A stretch of 64,000 bases of DNA from Roseobacter sp. MED193 (GCF_000152965.1 NZ_CH902583.1:2919694-2983693); one strand, 5' to 3'. Shown: positions 42,917-52,574, numbered from the stretch's first letter. The notes: generated by a model from the letters alone, not told the origin. Made by a program: numbers and translations.

Positions 42917-43043
42917 GTTGACCCGTATATGTCTGGTAATCGGAGGTGACAAGGCCCAAAAATGAGGGTCGCACCATTTTTTTGCCGAAGGCTTGGTCAA
43001 GTCATATCTCATCTTGCAGCAGGGCAAGCTAATAGGCTGTCGA

Positions 43044-43076
43044 GCCAGCCCGTTGCTTTGCGGGCTGGCGTGTTTT
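43044..43076 (+). terminator. Strong hairpin between the aminotransferase and tRNA-Ser genes
   Basis: GCCAGCCCG (43044-43052) and CGGGCTGGC (43061-43069) form a 9-bp GC stem followed on the plus strand by a short T-rich stretch. No plus-strand gene ends here, so it may mainly separate the minus-strand aminotransferase from the tRNA. Confidence 0.4.
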
Positions 43077-43106
43077 CAATGGGATATGGTGTTCTGGTGA
43101 GCGGTT

Positions 43107-44483
43107 TTAGCCGGGGAGGACTGTCTCTACCGCGCGTTTGGTGGCGGCGACCACAGTGTCAGCCTCGCTGCGGCTGAGGCAGAAGGGAGGGGCAAAGCCG
43201 AGGATGTCTCCCTGGGGCATGGCGCGGGCAATGACACTGTCCTGTGCCAGCAGAGTCGCAGAGATCTGCGGGCCGATCTTATCTGCGGCGTCAAAAAAGC
43301 GGCGGCTGTCGCGATCCTGAACAAATTCCACTGCGCAGAGCATGCCTTCGCCGCGAATGTCACCAACATGGGGGTGATCGCCCAGGGCTTCGCGCATGGT
43401 CTGCTGCAGGTAGGCGCCGGTGGAGCTGGCGTTCTCGATCAGGTTCAGTTCGTCAATCAGCTTGAGGTTGGCCACCCCGGCTGCGGCGCCAATGGGATGT
43501 GCGGAATAGGTCCACCCATGGCCGATGGGGCCGTTTTCATCGGTGCCCTGCTCCAGTACTTTCCAGACCTTGTCAGAGACGATGGATCCGGACAGGGGGG
43601 CATAGGCCGAGGTTAGGCCCTTGGCGATGGTAATGATATCGGCCTCCAGACCATAGTGGTCAGAGCCAAACATGGAGCCAAGCCGCCCAAATCCAGTTAC
43701 CACTTCATCGGCGACGAGTAGGATGTCGTGTTTTTTCAGAACCGCCTGAATGGCGGGCCAATAGCCTGCGGGGGGCGGGACAATGCCACCGGTGCCCAGC
43801 ACCGGCTCGCCAATGAAGGCGGCGATGGTGTCGGCGCCTTCGCGTTCAATCATGGCTTCCAACTCAGCGACACAATGGGCGACAAACTGCTCTTCGCTCT
43901 GGTTCAGGTCATCGCGGCGGAAGTAATAGGGCGCTTCGGTGTGGATAACCTGAGCCAGTGGCAGGTCGAACTTCTTGTGAAACAGCTCCAACCCGGTGAG
44001 CGAGCCAGTGACCAGCCCTGAGCCGTGATAACCGCGCCAACGCGAAATGATCTTTTTCTTTTTAGGGCGGCCGAGGATGTTGTTGTAATACCAGATCAGT
44101 TTGACGTTGGTTTCATTGGCGTCGGAGCCGCCGAGGCCAAAATAGACCTTGGACATATTGGCCGGTGCCCGGTCCAGGATCATTTTGGACAGGGTGATTG
44201 AGGCCTCAGTGCCGTGGCCCACATAGGAGTGGTAATAGGCCAGCTCTTTAGCCTGGGCGGCAATGGCTTCGGAAATTTCCGGGCGGCCATAGCCGACGTT
44301 AACACAGTAAAGTCCGGCAAATGCATCCAGCAGCTGGTTGCCGTCGCGATCTTCGATGTGGACGCCGCTGGCGGTTTTGATCACTCGCGAAGGGCTTTCA
44401 CCACGGGCATGCTGAGCCAGATGGGTGGAGGGGTGAAAGAAGTTGTCGCGGTCCCAGCTGTCTAATTGATCGTTCTTCAGCAT
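43107..44483 (-). CDS. Class III PLP-dependent aminotransferase
   Basis: A 458-residue omega-type aminotransferase. It contains DAFAGLYCVNVGYGRPEISE, the cofactor region YFGLGGSDANETNVKLIWYY, the Asp that binds the pyridine ring in LLVADEVVTGFGRLGSMFGS, and the PLP lysine in IITIAKGLTSAYAPL. The family transfers amino groups from GABA, putrescine, beta-alanine, taurine and related amines to pyruvate; the substrate is not readable. It is divergent from the M24-M20-GntR operon with two GntR-like operators between them, so it is probably part of the same pathway. Confidence 0.9.
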   Translation of the reverse strand: MLKNDQLDSWDRDNFFHPSTHLAQHARGESPSRVIKTASGVHIEDRDGNQLLDAFAGLYCVNVGYGRPEISEAIAAQAKELAYYHSYVGHGTEASITLSKMILDRAPANMSKVYFGLGGSDANETNVKLIWYYNNILGRPKKKKIISRWRGYHGSGLVTGSLTGLELFHKKFDLPLAQVIHTEAPYYFRRDDLNQSEEQFVAHCVAELEAMIEREGADTIAAFIGEPVLGTGGIVPPPAGYWPAIQAVLKKHDILLVADEVVTGFGRLGSMFGSDHYGLEADIITIAKGLTSAYAPLSGSIVSDKVWKVLEQGTDENGPIGHGWTYSAHPIGAAAGVANLKLIDELNLIENASSTGAYLQQTMREALGDHPHVGDIRGEGMLCAVEFVQDRDSRRFFDAADKIGPQISATLLAQDSVIARAMPQGDILGFAPPFCLSRSEADTVVAATKRAVETVLPG

Positions 44484-44520
44484 TATTTTTTCCCGTAGTT
44501 GTAGCGTAGAATTTACGCAA

Positions 44521-44613
44521 TTGTGTACAACGGCAAATGAATCACTTGCCTTTGTGGGGAAACTTGGCAGTAATCTTGGGAAAACTCCATGATGTTTTTG
44601 CTGTTGTATACAT
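44521..44613. promoter_or_regulatory. Two GntR (FCD/FadR-type) operator-like palindromes
   Basis: TTGTGTACAA (44521-44530) and TTGTATACAT (44604-44613) lie in the 163-base gap between the divergent aminotransferase and M24 genes. Both resemble the TTGTATACAA-type sites bound by many FCD-class GntR regulators, one of which is encoded downstream at 46991. Confidence 0.55.
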
Positions 44614-44646
44614 CACAGCTCTTCATACCCCAGGAAGGATACCCTA

Positions 44647-45831
44647 TTGGCCCCAGGAAATGCCCCGTTCAGCCGCGCTGAATACGACCGTCGTATCGCA
44701 AAGACCCGTGCGGCCATGCAGCAGGCAGGGATTGAGCTGCTTTTTGTGACTGATCCGTCAAACCAGGCTTGGCTGACCGGCTATGATGGCTGGTCCTTCT
44801 ACGTGCACCAGGGGGTGCTACTGGGGCTTGAAGGTGAGCCGATCTGGTGGGGGCGCCATATGGACAGTATCGGGGCAGGGCGGACCTGCTGGATGTCCGC
44901 AGAGAACATCCACGGCTACGGCGACCACTATGTGCAATCGACCGAGCGCCACCCGATGCAGGATTTGGCTGGCCATATTTGCGCGCTTGGTTTTGAAGGC
45001 GCCCACATTGGAGTCGAGATGGAGAATTACTATTACTCCGCCAAGGCCCATGCTGTACTGGTGGCCGAGCTGCCGCAGGCGCAGATGCACGATGTTACAG
45101 CTCTGGTCAATTGGCAGAGGCTGGTAAAATCCGAAGATGAGATTGCCTTTGTCCGCAAAGCTGCGCGCATCTCGGAAAAGGTCATGGCAACCGCGATTGA
45201 ACGGGCTGCACCGGGGGTGCGCAAGAATGATCTGGTGGCGGACATCTATCACGCGGGTATCACCGGCGTTGGCGATGACTGGGGCGATTACCCTGCCATT
45301 GTGCCGCTGACGCCCTCGGGGCTGGATGCAACGGCGGCGCATCTCACCTGGAATGGAGCGCCGATGCGCGAGGGAGAGGCGACCTTCTTTGAGCTTTCCG
45401 GCTGCTATCGCCGCTATCACGCGCCGCTGTGCCGGACAGTCTATCTGGGCACCCCGCCAGAGAATGTACTGCGGGCCGAAGCGGCGCAACTGGAGGGTAT
45501 CGAGGCGGGCCTGCAGGCGGCACGGGCAGGCAATCGTACCTGTGATATCGCCAACGCCTTTATTGATGTCTTGAAAGGCCATGGTATCCACCGCGAAGGG
45601 CGTTGCGGCTATCCTATCGGGCTCAGCTATCCGCCAGACTGGGGCGAGCGCAGTGCCTCAATCCGCAGCGAGGACACCACTATGCTGGAACCGGGCATGA
45701 TCTTTCACTTTATGCCGGCCCTGTGGATGGACACTTGGGGGTTAGAGACCACCGAGACTATTCTGATCACCGAAGACGGTGCTGCGGAGACACTGTGCGA
45801 TGTTGAGCGCAAGCTCTTCATCAAAGGCTAG
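44647..45831 (+). CDS. M24-family pita-bread hydrolase, ectoine-hydrolase/creatinase-like
   Basis: A 394-residue two-domain protein. The C-terminal domain reads GEATFFELSGCYRRYHAPLC, SYPPDWGERSASIRSEDTTM and GMIFHFMPALWMDTWGLETT, closest in memory to ectoine hydrolase DoeA/EutD. Four of the five metal ligands of aminopeptidase P are replaced (first Asp by Glu, second by Pro, His lost, first Glu by Met). Metal-free hydrolysis of a C-N bond, as in creatinase, is therefore likely. The start is TTG at 44647 with AGGAAGG eight bases upstream. It is the first gene of an operon with an M20 deacylase and a GntR regulator. No typical ectoine TRAP genes are adjacent, so the substrate may differ. Confidence 0.8.
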   Translation: MAPGNAPFSRAEYDRRIAKTRAAMQQAGIELLFVTDPSNQAWLTGYDGWSFYVHQGVLLGLEGEPIWWGRHMDSIGAGRTCWMSAENIHGYGDHYVQSTERHPMQDLAGHICALGFEGAHIGVEMENYYYSAKAHAVLVAELPQAQMHDVTALVNWQRLVKSEDEIAFVRKAARISEKVMATAIERAAPGVRKNDLVADIYHAGITGVGDDWGDYPAIVPLTPSGLDATAAHLTWNGAPMREGEATFFELSGCYRRYHAPLCRTVYLGTPPENVLRAEAAQLEGIEAGLQAARAGNRTCDIANAFIDVLKGHGIHREGRCGYPIGLSYPPDWGERSASIRSEDTTMLEPGMIFHFMPALWMDTWGLETTETILITEDGAAETLCDVERKLFIKG

Positions 45832-45835
45832 GGCG

Positions 45836-46990
45836 ATGGAATTGCGGGCACGCACCTGCGAGATCCTGAGGGATCTCATTGCCTTTCCCACCCTGTCCAG
45901 CGACAGCAATCAGGTCTTGATTGCCTATGCGGCGGGGCTGCTGGAGGACTGCGGCGCTCGGGTTGATCTCTCCTCGTCGCCCTGTGGGGCCAAGGCCAAT
46001 CTCTTTGCCACACTGGGGCCAGAGGTGGACGGCGGCATCTTGCTGTCTGGCCATAGCGACGTGGTGCCGGTGACGGATCAGGACTGGAGCAGTGACCCCT
46101 TTGTGATGGAAGAGCGGGACGGGCGGCTGTATGGCCGTGGCACCTGCGACATGAAGGGTTTCATTGCGGCCTGTCTGGCCATGGCACCGACCTATGCGGC
46201 ACAGGTCAGCACCCGGCCGATGCATTTTGCCTTTACCTACGACGAGGAAATCGGCTGTTTTGGCGCCCAACACCTGGCGACGGATCTACGAGCGCGGGGT
46301 CTGACCCCGGGGGTGGCCATCATTGGCGAGCCCACGGAGATGCGGGTGATTGAGGGCCACAAAGGGTGTTATGAATACAGCACCCATTTCCATGGGCTAG
46401 AGGGGCATGGGTCGGCGCCGGATCTGGGCGTCAACGCGGTGGAATATGCGGTGCGCTATGTGGCGGAACTGTTGCAGCTGAAACAGCGCCTGCGCGATAT
46501 GGCCCCTGCAGGGGGGCGGTTTGAACCGCCCTGGACGACTGTCAATGTAGGGGCGTTGCAGGGCGGTGTGGCCCATAATGTGATCGCCTCAAAGGCGCAG
46601 GTGGATTGGGAAATGCGCCCGGTCACAGCCCGTGATGCCGATTTTGTAAAAACCGCGCTGCGCCAGCTCTGCGAGGAGGATTTGTTGCCTGCAATGCGCC
46701 AGATCCACCCAGACGCGGGCATTACACTGGAAACCATAGGTGAGGTTGCCGGGCTGGAACCCATGGCGGAAAACGAGGCGCGCCAGATCATGTTGGAACT
46801 CACAGGGGCCAATGGGGCGGATCTGGTTGCTTTCGGCACCGAAGCGGGTATTTTCCAGGCTCTTGGCATGAATGTGGTGGTCTGCGGCCCGGGCTCGATT
46901 GCTCAGGCGCATAAGGCGGACGAGTACCTGGCCTTGGATCAATTGGAACAGTGTCTGACTGTATTGCAGCGACTTGGGAGACATTTGTAG
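45836..46990 (+). CDS. M20-family deacylase, ArgE-like
   Basis: A 384-residue dinuclear zinc amidohydrolase. The metal ligands are His in SGHSDVVPV, Asp in YGRGTCDMKGF, Glu-Glu in TYDEEIGCFG, Glu in IGEPTEMRVIEG and His near the end in SIAQAHKADEYL. The dimerisation lid follows GLEGHGSAPDLGVNAVEYAV. Annotation by homology would be acetylornithine deacetylase. Beside the M24 enzyme and aminotransferase, however, it more likely removes an N-acyl group from a catabolic intermediate. The ATG at 45836 follows the M24 stop by four bases, with AGGG upstream. Confidence 0.88.
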   Translation: MELRARTCEILRDLIAFPTLSSDSNQVLIAYAAGLLEDCGARVDLSSSPCGAKANLFATLGPEVDGGILLSGHSDVVPVTDQDWSSDPFVMEERDGRLYGRGTCDMKGFIAACLAMAPTYAAQVSTRPMHFAFTYDEEIGCFGAQHLATDLRARGLTPGVAIIGEPTEMRVIEGHKGCYEYSTHFHGLEGHGSAPDLGVNAVEYAVRYVAELLQLKQRLRDMAPAGGRFEPPWTTVNVGALQGGVAHNVIASKAQVDWEMRPVTARDADFVKTALRQLCEEDLLPAMRQIHPDAGITLETIGEVAGLEPMAENEARQIMLELTGANGADLVAFGTEAGIFQALGMNVVVCGPGSIAQAHKADEYLALDQLEQCLTVLQRLGRHL

Positions 46991-47722
46991 GTGACTGATA
47001 CGCCCTCACCGCAAGAGGCTTTGGAAGACACAGGGCTGACGGTGCGGGATCGTCATGCCTTGATGCATCATGAAATCCGCCAACGCATTTGCCTTCTGGA
47101 CTACCTGCCAGGCAGCCGCCTCTCTGAGGCTGCCCTCGCGAAGGAGTTCGGCACCAGCCGTACCCCAATTCGCCGGGTTCTCGCGCGGTTGGAGGACGAA
47201 GGCCTGGTGCAATCAGTGCATGGGGTCGGCACTGTTGTCACCGATGCCGATCTTGCCGAGCTGGAGCAAGTCTACCGCCTGAGGGTCGAGCTGATTGCCT
47301 TGACCGCTCGGCTGGATCCGATCCTGCCAGATGCGACTTTTATCGCCGCGTTTGATCAGCTGGTGGAGCGCGGTGCGGTGATCGTCGCCCATGGAACAGC
47401 CCGGGCATTTACTCAGTTTGACATTGATGTGTTTCAGGTGCTGCTGCGCCTGACCGCTAACCAACCCCTGCGCGAGACGCTTGAACGCTATTATTTCCAG
47501 ACCAAACGGCTCTGGCTGCGCGCGGCCGAAGAGGCGCAGTTGGATTTGGAAGAAGAGTTCCGCATTTTTCAGCACGAACTGGAAGCCATCCAACTGGCTC
47601 TGCGCGCTGGCGATGTCGAGGCTGTGGCCCATATCCAGCGGGCGCATATCTCCATGAGCTTGAAGCGTCTGCAACTCAAGAGTGGCTTGGGAAAAGGGCT
47701 GGCGCCCAGCATGATCTGCTAG
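46991..47722 (+). CDS. GntR-family transcriptional regulator (FCD type)
   Basis: A 243-residue regulator that starts with GTG immediately after the M20 stop. The winged helix is at about 25-85 (MHHEIRQRICLLDYLPGSRL, LAKEFGTSRTPIRRVLARLE). The helical ligand-binding FCD domain is at about 95-225. It probably binds the TTGTATACAA-like sites in the 44484-44646 divergent promoter and responds to a pathway intermediate. Confidence 0.9.
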   Translation: MTDTPSPQEALEDTGLTVRDRHALMHHEIRQRICLLDYLPGSRLSEAALAKEFGTSRTPIRRVLARLEDEGLVQSVHGVGTVVTDADLAELEQVYRLRVELIALTARLDPILPDATFIAAFDQLVERGAVIVAHGTARAFTQFDIDVFQVLLRLTANQPLRETLERYYFQTKRLWLRAAEEAQLDLEEEFRIFQHELEAIQLALRAGDVEAVAHIQRAHISMSLKRLQLKSGLGKGLAPSMIC

Positions 47723-48455
47723 GGTGGCAAGAATGAAAAGCCCAAACTGGCAATTCGGAAGCAGGCACCTGTAGGGAATCGATACAAATAGCCGCCGGGC
47801 TATGGCTGCATTTTGCCCACATTGCGTGGTCATGTGGAGCGCTCTTAGGGGGCTGAACTGCGCATTTGTGCTCGTTTTTCTTGCTGCTCTGGTATGGATA
47901 TCGGCTGATTGCATGCTACGAGAGAAGATCAACCTAGCTTATTGGCGCATCGGCCCTTGGGTCGGTTTGGCTCTATTGCCCTCTTGTCTTTTGTCCTGAC
48001 TGTGGCGTGGATGCTCTGGGCAATTCATGCCTAAAGATCTGGCTGTAACTCACGCTAAGTAAATGATAAAAAACAATATTACATGATCTCTTCCCTAGTG
48101 GAGCGGCATTCTTTTTATTCCTTGTAGCAACGAGTTTTTGAGGATGTGTCGTGCTCGGTGCGCGCCTTAGGTGAGACGTGCACTGGTGGTTTTGGGGCCC
48201 AGTCGGCGAGCTGATCTCGAAGTTATTTTAAGGTTATATATTTTAATCTTGAAATAATGATCGCATGCCGTCTACAGTTTTGCATTAGACCCGCCTTGCA
48301 AAGAAAGGGGTGCCTCGTGTTTCGCGGGGATCGCTTTGGGAATGCATATTCGGGCAAGAAAAACTGGCGCCTCCCGTTTGATCTGGAGATAGTAACGTCA
48401 TGGCACCTGTGATCAACGCGGGGCAAGCACACAAAGAACACTGGGAGAATGTGAA
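47723..48455. other. Long intergenic and leader region before the Liv-type operon
   Basis: About 730 bases without a firm gene. Between about 47832 and 48031 there is a possible decayed small membrane protein. MWSALRGLNCAFVLVFLAAL opens one frame and a second hydrophobic segment, IALLSFVLTVAWMLWAIHA, ends another. A frameshift would join them. The part after 48040 is AT-rich and probably holds the promoter of the transport operon. CTGGGAGAATG lies just before the start at 48456. Confidence 0.4.
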
Positions 48456-49592
48456 ATGAATATCCTTAAATCACTTGCGATGGCGACGGCTGTGTCTACG
48501 CTGGCGCTTGCAGCACATGCCGATACAAAAATTGGCATGATCACCACCCTCTCCGGCGGTGGCGCGGGGCTAGGCGTGGATGTACGTGATGGCTTTATGC
48601 TGGCGATAGAGGCTGCGGGGCGTGATGACGTGGAGGTGGTGATCGAGGACGACCAGCGCAAACCCGAAAGCGCGGTGCAGATTGCCGACCGCATGATCCA
48701 GTCGGAAAAAGTCGATATCATGACCGGCATCATCTGGTCCAACCTGGCCATGGCTGTCGTGCCAGCGGCGACGGCGCAGAATGTGTTCTATCTCTCTCCT
48801 AATGCGGGGCCTTCGGTTCTGGCGGGTAAGCGCTGCCACAAGAACTATTTCAACGTCGCCTGGCAGAATGATAACCTGCATGAGGCCGCTGGCGCCTATG
48901 CCAATGACGCTGCGCTGAAGAACAGCTTCATCCTGGCGCCCAACTATCCAGCGGGCAAGGACGCGCTGACCGGCTACAAACGCATGTATGGCGGCGAGCT
49001 GGCCGGTGAAATCTACACCAAACTGGGCCAGACCGACTATGCCGCCGAGATCGCGCAGATCCGCGCCTCCGGTGCGGATTCGGTCTATTTCTTCCTGCCT
49101 GGTGGCATGGGTATCTCCTTCCTCAAGCAATATGCCGACAGTGGTGTAGACCTGCCGGTAGTTGGCCCAGCCTTCAGCTTTGATCAGGGTATCTTGCAAG
49201 CCGTGGGCGCCGCAGCGCTGGGCATCAAGAACACCTCGCAGTGGAACAAGGACATCGACAATGCGGCTAATGCGGCCTTTGTGGCAGATTTCCAGGCCAA
49301 ATACGGTCGTCTGCCCTCGCTCTATGCCAGCCAGGGCTTTGACACGGCCAACCTGATCCTCAGCGCGCTGGACAAAGCCGATGTTTCGGATCAGGACGCC
49401 TTCCGCGCAGCCCTCAAGGCGGCTGAGTTTGACTCCGTGCGTGGTGACTTCAAGTTTGGCGACAACCACCACCCGGTGCAGAATATCTATGTGCGCGAAG
49501 TGATCCAGGAAGGTGATGTTTTCACCAATAAGATCATCGCCACCGGTCTGTCCGATCACGCGGACGCCTATGCGTCCGAGTGCAATATGTAA
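48456..49592 (+). CDS. Liv-type ABC transporter substrate-binding protein
   Basis: A 378-residue periplasmic protein with a signal peptide ending LAAHA. The mature part begins DTKIGMITTLSGGGAGLGVD, a type I binding fold (LivJ class). A strong GGGAGAATG region precedes the start. It is the first gene of an operon with two permeases and two ATPases. The ligand is probably an amino acid or amide processed by the nearby aminotransferase/M24/M20 enzymes, by context only. Confidence 0.9.
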   Translation: MNILKSLAMATAVSTLALAAHADTKIGMITTLSGGGAGLGVDVRDGFMLAIEAAGRDDVEVVIEDDQRKPESAVQIADRMIQSEKVDIMTGIIWSNLAMAVVPAATAQNVFYLSPNAGPSVLAGKRCHKNYFNVAWQNDNLHEAAGAYANDAALKNSFILAPNYPAGKDALTGYKRMYGGELAGEIYTKLGQTDYAAEIAQIRASGADSVYFFLPGGMGISFLKQYADSGVDLPVVGPAFSFDQGILQAVGAAALGIKNTSQWNKDIDNAANAAFVADFQAKYGRLPSLYASQGFDTANLILSALDKADVSDQDAFRAALKAAEFDSVRGDFKFGDNHHPVQNIYVREVIQEGDVFTNKIIATGLSDHADAYASECNM

Positions 49593-49633
49593 GGTCCCAT
49601 CCGGGAGGGCTCTGCTCTCCCGGATCATCCGAA

Positions 49634-49921
49634 ATGAGTGTTTCCCGCTGCATCGTATTGAAGTTGCCGTTGTCGACTGAAGCAGATCTCGCTGCTTTTG
49701 TAGACAACTGCTTTGCCTCAACAGTTGAACTCATCGCGCTTTGCGGAGAGGGGGGCTCAGATGTTGAAGATGAATTGGATGACCTTATCATCGCTCATGA
49801 TCTTAGTCGCTCCCATATGATCGTTACTGCGACTCACGCGACCGAAAACGGTGCAATCGAACTCGCTGTCGATTGGGCAAAACGAAACTCTTGCGGCAAA
49901 GCTGAGGTCGTTACTCTCTAA
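49634..49921 (+). CDS. Small unassigned protein within the Liv-type operon
   Basis: A 95-residue soluble acidic protein from an ATG at 49634: CIVLKLPLSTEADLAAFVDN, CGEGGSDVEDELDDLIIAHD, and ATENGAIELAVDWAKR. It sits between the binding protein and the first permease and touches the permease start (49921). I know of no such component in characterised Liv transporters. It could be a regulator of uptake or an unrelated insertion. Confidence 0.65.
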   Translation: MSVSRCIVLKLPLSTEADLAAFVDNCFASTVELIALCGEGGSDVEDELDDLIIAHDLSRSHMIVTATHATENGAIELAVDWAKRNSCGKAEVVTL

Positions 49922-50841
49922 TGTCACTTATTCTCATTCTTGAGCAGGTCCTGAACGGTTTACAGTTTGGGGTCATGCTCTTCCTGATGGCTGCTGGTCT
50001 GACCCTGGTCTTTGGCGTCATGGGGCTGATCAACCTCGCCCATGGTGCGCTCTATATGGTGGGGGCCTTTGCCGCCGCTGCCGTTGCGGGCTGGACCGGG
50101 TCCTTTGTGCTGGCATTGATGGCCAGTCTGGCGGCCGCCGCTGCGGCTGGTGCGCTGGTCGAGGTCACAGTCATTCGGCGTCTGTACGACCGGGATCATC
50201 TGGATCAGGTACTTGCGACCTTTGCGCTGATCCTGATCTTTTCTGAGGGCACCCGCTGGCTGTTTGGCTCCTTTCCGCTGTTTCTGGACGTGCCGAGCTA
50301 TCTGTCCGGGCCGGTGACCCTGCCGGGAGGCATCCAGTATCCGCTCTACCGTCTGGCGATTATTGTCATCGGTCTTGTGGTTGGCGCCGGACTGTTCTGG
50401 CTGATCGCCCGCACCCGCATCGGCGTGCAGATCCGCGCTGGTGAAGCCGACCGTGAGATGATCGCGGCACTGGGCGTGGATATCTCCAAACTCTACACCC
50501 TGGTCTTTGCCCTGGGCGCCGCCCTCGCCGGGCTTGCCGGGGCACTGGTGGGCGCGATCCAGTCGGTTCAGGTCGGTATGGGCGAGCCGGTGTTGATCCT
50601 GGCCTTTGTGGTCATCGTCATTGGCGGAATTGGTTCGATCAAGGGCGCATTGGTTGGCGCACTGTTGGTGGGGCTAACGGATACTCTGGGCGGCGTGTTT
50701 CTGCCGCGGCTCTTCGCACTCATGATGGAGCCCGCAAGCGCTGCATCCTTTGGGGCGTCACTTGCCTCTATGCTGATCTATATCCTGATGGCAGCTGTGC
50801 TTTTGGTGCGCCCATCCGGTCTATTTGGAGGGAGCGCATAA
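49921..50841 (+). CDS. livH: Liv-type ABC permease, LivH family
   Basis: A 306-residue permease with about eight helices: LNGLQFGVMLFLMAAGLTLV near the start, GLINLAHGALYMVGAFAAAA, and the coupling EAA-like region GEADREMIAALGVDISKLYT. It pairs with the next permease to form the channel. Confidence 0.92.
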   Translation: MSLILILEQVLNGLQFGVMLFLMAAGLTLVFGVMGLINLAHGALYMVGAFAAAAVAGWTGSFVLALMASLAAAAAAGALVEVTVIRRLYDRDHLDQVLATFALILIFSEGTRWLFGSFPLFLDVPSYLSGPVTLPGGIQYPLYRLAIIVIGLVVGAGLFWLIARTRIGVQIRAGEADREMIAALGVDISKLYTLVFALGAALAGLAGALVGAIQSVQVGMGEPVLILAFVVIVIGGIGSIKGALVGALLVGLTDTLGGVFLPRLFALMMEPASAASFGASLASMLIYILMAAVLLVRPSGLFGGSA

Positions 50842-50842
50842 G

Positions 50843-51826
50843 ATGGGGCGCGAAAGAATTTTTAACGCAGGAATATTGTTGGCACTGTTGCTGGTGCCGC
50901 TTATGGCCTGGAAAATGGATGAGCCCTTTCTCATCACCCTGGCGACCAAAGTGACCATTCTGGCTTTGGCCGGGGTTGGGTTGAATATCGCTTTGGGTCT
51001 GGGCGGGCTGGTGAGCCTGGGGCATGCGGCCTTTTTTGGTATCGGTGGCTACGCCATGGGGATTCTGGCCTCTCATGCGCAGAACTATGAGCCGCTGTTT
51101 TCCTGGCCCTTCCTGTTTGAAGGCAGTAACCAGATGCCATTGATATGGCTAGTCGCGGTTCTGGCAAGTGCTGCCGCTGCTCTGGTGATCGGGGCGCTTA
51201 GCCTTCGAACCTCTGGCGTCTATTTCATTATGATCACCTTGGCCTTTGGCCAGATGCTTTACTATTTCACTATCAGCTGGTCCGCCTATGGCGGCGAAGA
51301 CGGGCTGTCGATCTGGGTGCGCAACGAAATGCCAGGGGTGAATACGCTGGACCCAATCCAGTTTTTTGCCGTTACCTTTGTCATTCTTTGCCTCACATTA
51401 TGGTTTGCTGCCCGCGTGGCACAATCGGCTTTTGGCTTGGCTTTGTCGGCGGCGCGCCAGTCAGAGGAGCGCGTGGAAACCGTTGGATTAGCGCCGTTTA
51501 AACTCCGTCTCATAGCCTTTGTGATCTCCGGAGCCATCACAGGGCTGGCGGGGGCGCTGTTTGCGGATCTCAACCGTTTTGTCAGCCCGACCATGTTGAG
51601 CTGGCACACTAGCGGCGAGATCATGATTTTTGTCATCCTCGGCGGCGTGGGGCGGCTCTATGGCCCAGTTGTTGGTGCCGCGGTCTATATCCTGCTCGAG
51701 CATCTCTTGGGTGGGATCAGTGAATATTGGCAGATTTTTCTTGGCTTGTTGCTGCTTGGCATGGTGCTTTTCGCCCGTGGCGGCTTGATTGGTGCCCTGC
51801 TGGGCCGGGAGGTGGCGCATGACTGA
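50843..51826 (+). CDS. livM: Liv-type ABC permease, LivM family
   Basis: A 327-residue permease. GVGLNIALGLGGLVSLGHAA and SARQSEERVETVGLAPFKLR are characteristic. The ATG at 50843 has GGAGGGAG upstream and follows the livH stop by one base. Its end overlaps the first ATPase gene by eight bases. Confidence 0.92.
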   Translation: MGRERIFNAGILLALLLVPLMAWKMDEPFLITLATKVTILALAGVGLNIALGLGGLVSLGHAAFFGIGGYAMGILASHAQNYEPLFSWPFLFEGSNQMPLIWLVAVLASAAAALVIGALSLRTSGVYFIMITLAFGQMLYYFTISWSAYGGEDGLSIWVRNEMPGVNTLDPIQFFAVTFVILCLTLWFAARVAQSAFGLALSAARQSEERVETVGLAPFKLRLIAFVISGAITGLAGALFADLNRFVSPTMLSWHTSGEIMIFVILGGVGRLYGPVVGAAVYILLEHLLGGISEYWQIFLGLLLLGMVLFARGGLIGALLGREVAHD

Positions 51827-52574
51827 TCCGGCTCTAAGAGTAGAGAACCTGTCCAAAAGCTTTGGCGCACTGAAGGCGAGTAATGACATTTCGCTGGATC
51901 TGCGCCCTGGTGAAATTCACGCGCTGATTGGCCCTAACGGGGCGGGTAAATCGACCCTGATCAAACAGATCTCTGGCAGCCTGAAGCCGGATACCGGTCG
52001 GATTGAGGCGCTGGGGCGGGATATCACTGCACTGGACACCGTTGCGCGGGCACGTTTGGGCCTGGGACGGACCTTTCAGATTTCGTCACTGGCGATGGAA
52101 TTCTCGGTCCTGCAGAATGTGGTGCTGGGGGCGCTGGGCGCGCGCGGCAAGGCCTACGGGCTGTTTCGCAATGTGATGAAGGACAAGGCGCTTCTCACCA
52201 CCGCGCAGGAGGCCCTGAAACGGGTCGGGCTGCAAGAGGCGGCGCAGCAGCGGACCTCTGACTTGTCTCACGGGCAACGCCGCCAGCTGGAAGTGGCCGT
52301 CGCTCTGACTCTGAAACCACGTTTATTTCTAATGGATGAACCCATGGCGGGACTTGGCGCCAGTGGATCAAAGGACCTCACCGCGTTTCTCGATAGTCTG
52401 CGCCAAGAGGCACCGATCCTATTGGTCGAACATGACATGGATGCGGTGTTTGCCCTGGCGGATCGTATTTCAGTGCTGGTCTATGGAGAGGTGATCGCCA
52501 CCGGTTCAGCGGATGAAATCCGCAACAATCCAGAGGTGCGCCGCGCCTATCTTGGCGAAGAGGATCTGGCATGA
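51819..52574 (+). CDS. livG: Liv-type ABC ATPase, LivG family
   Basis: A 251-residue ATPase with Walker A GPNGAGKS, signature LSHGQRRQLEVA, Walker B RLFLMDEPMAGLG and the switch histidine in LLVEHDMDAVF. The ATG at 51819 has GGGAGG upstream. The end overlaps the next ATPase gene by four bases. Confidence 0.93.
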   Translation: MTDPALRVENLSKSFGALKASNDISLDLRPGEIHALIGPNGAGKSTLIKQISGSLKPDTGRIEALGRDITALDTVARARLGLGRTFQISSLAMEFSVLQNVVLGALGARGKAYGLFRNVMKDKALLTTAQEALKRVGLQEAAQQRTSDLSHGQRRQLEVAVALTLKPRLFLMDEPMAGLGASGSKDLTAFLDSLRQEAPILLVEHDMDAVFALADRISVLVYGEVIATGSADEIRNNPEVRRAYLGEEDLA

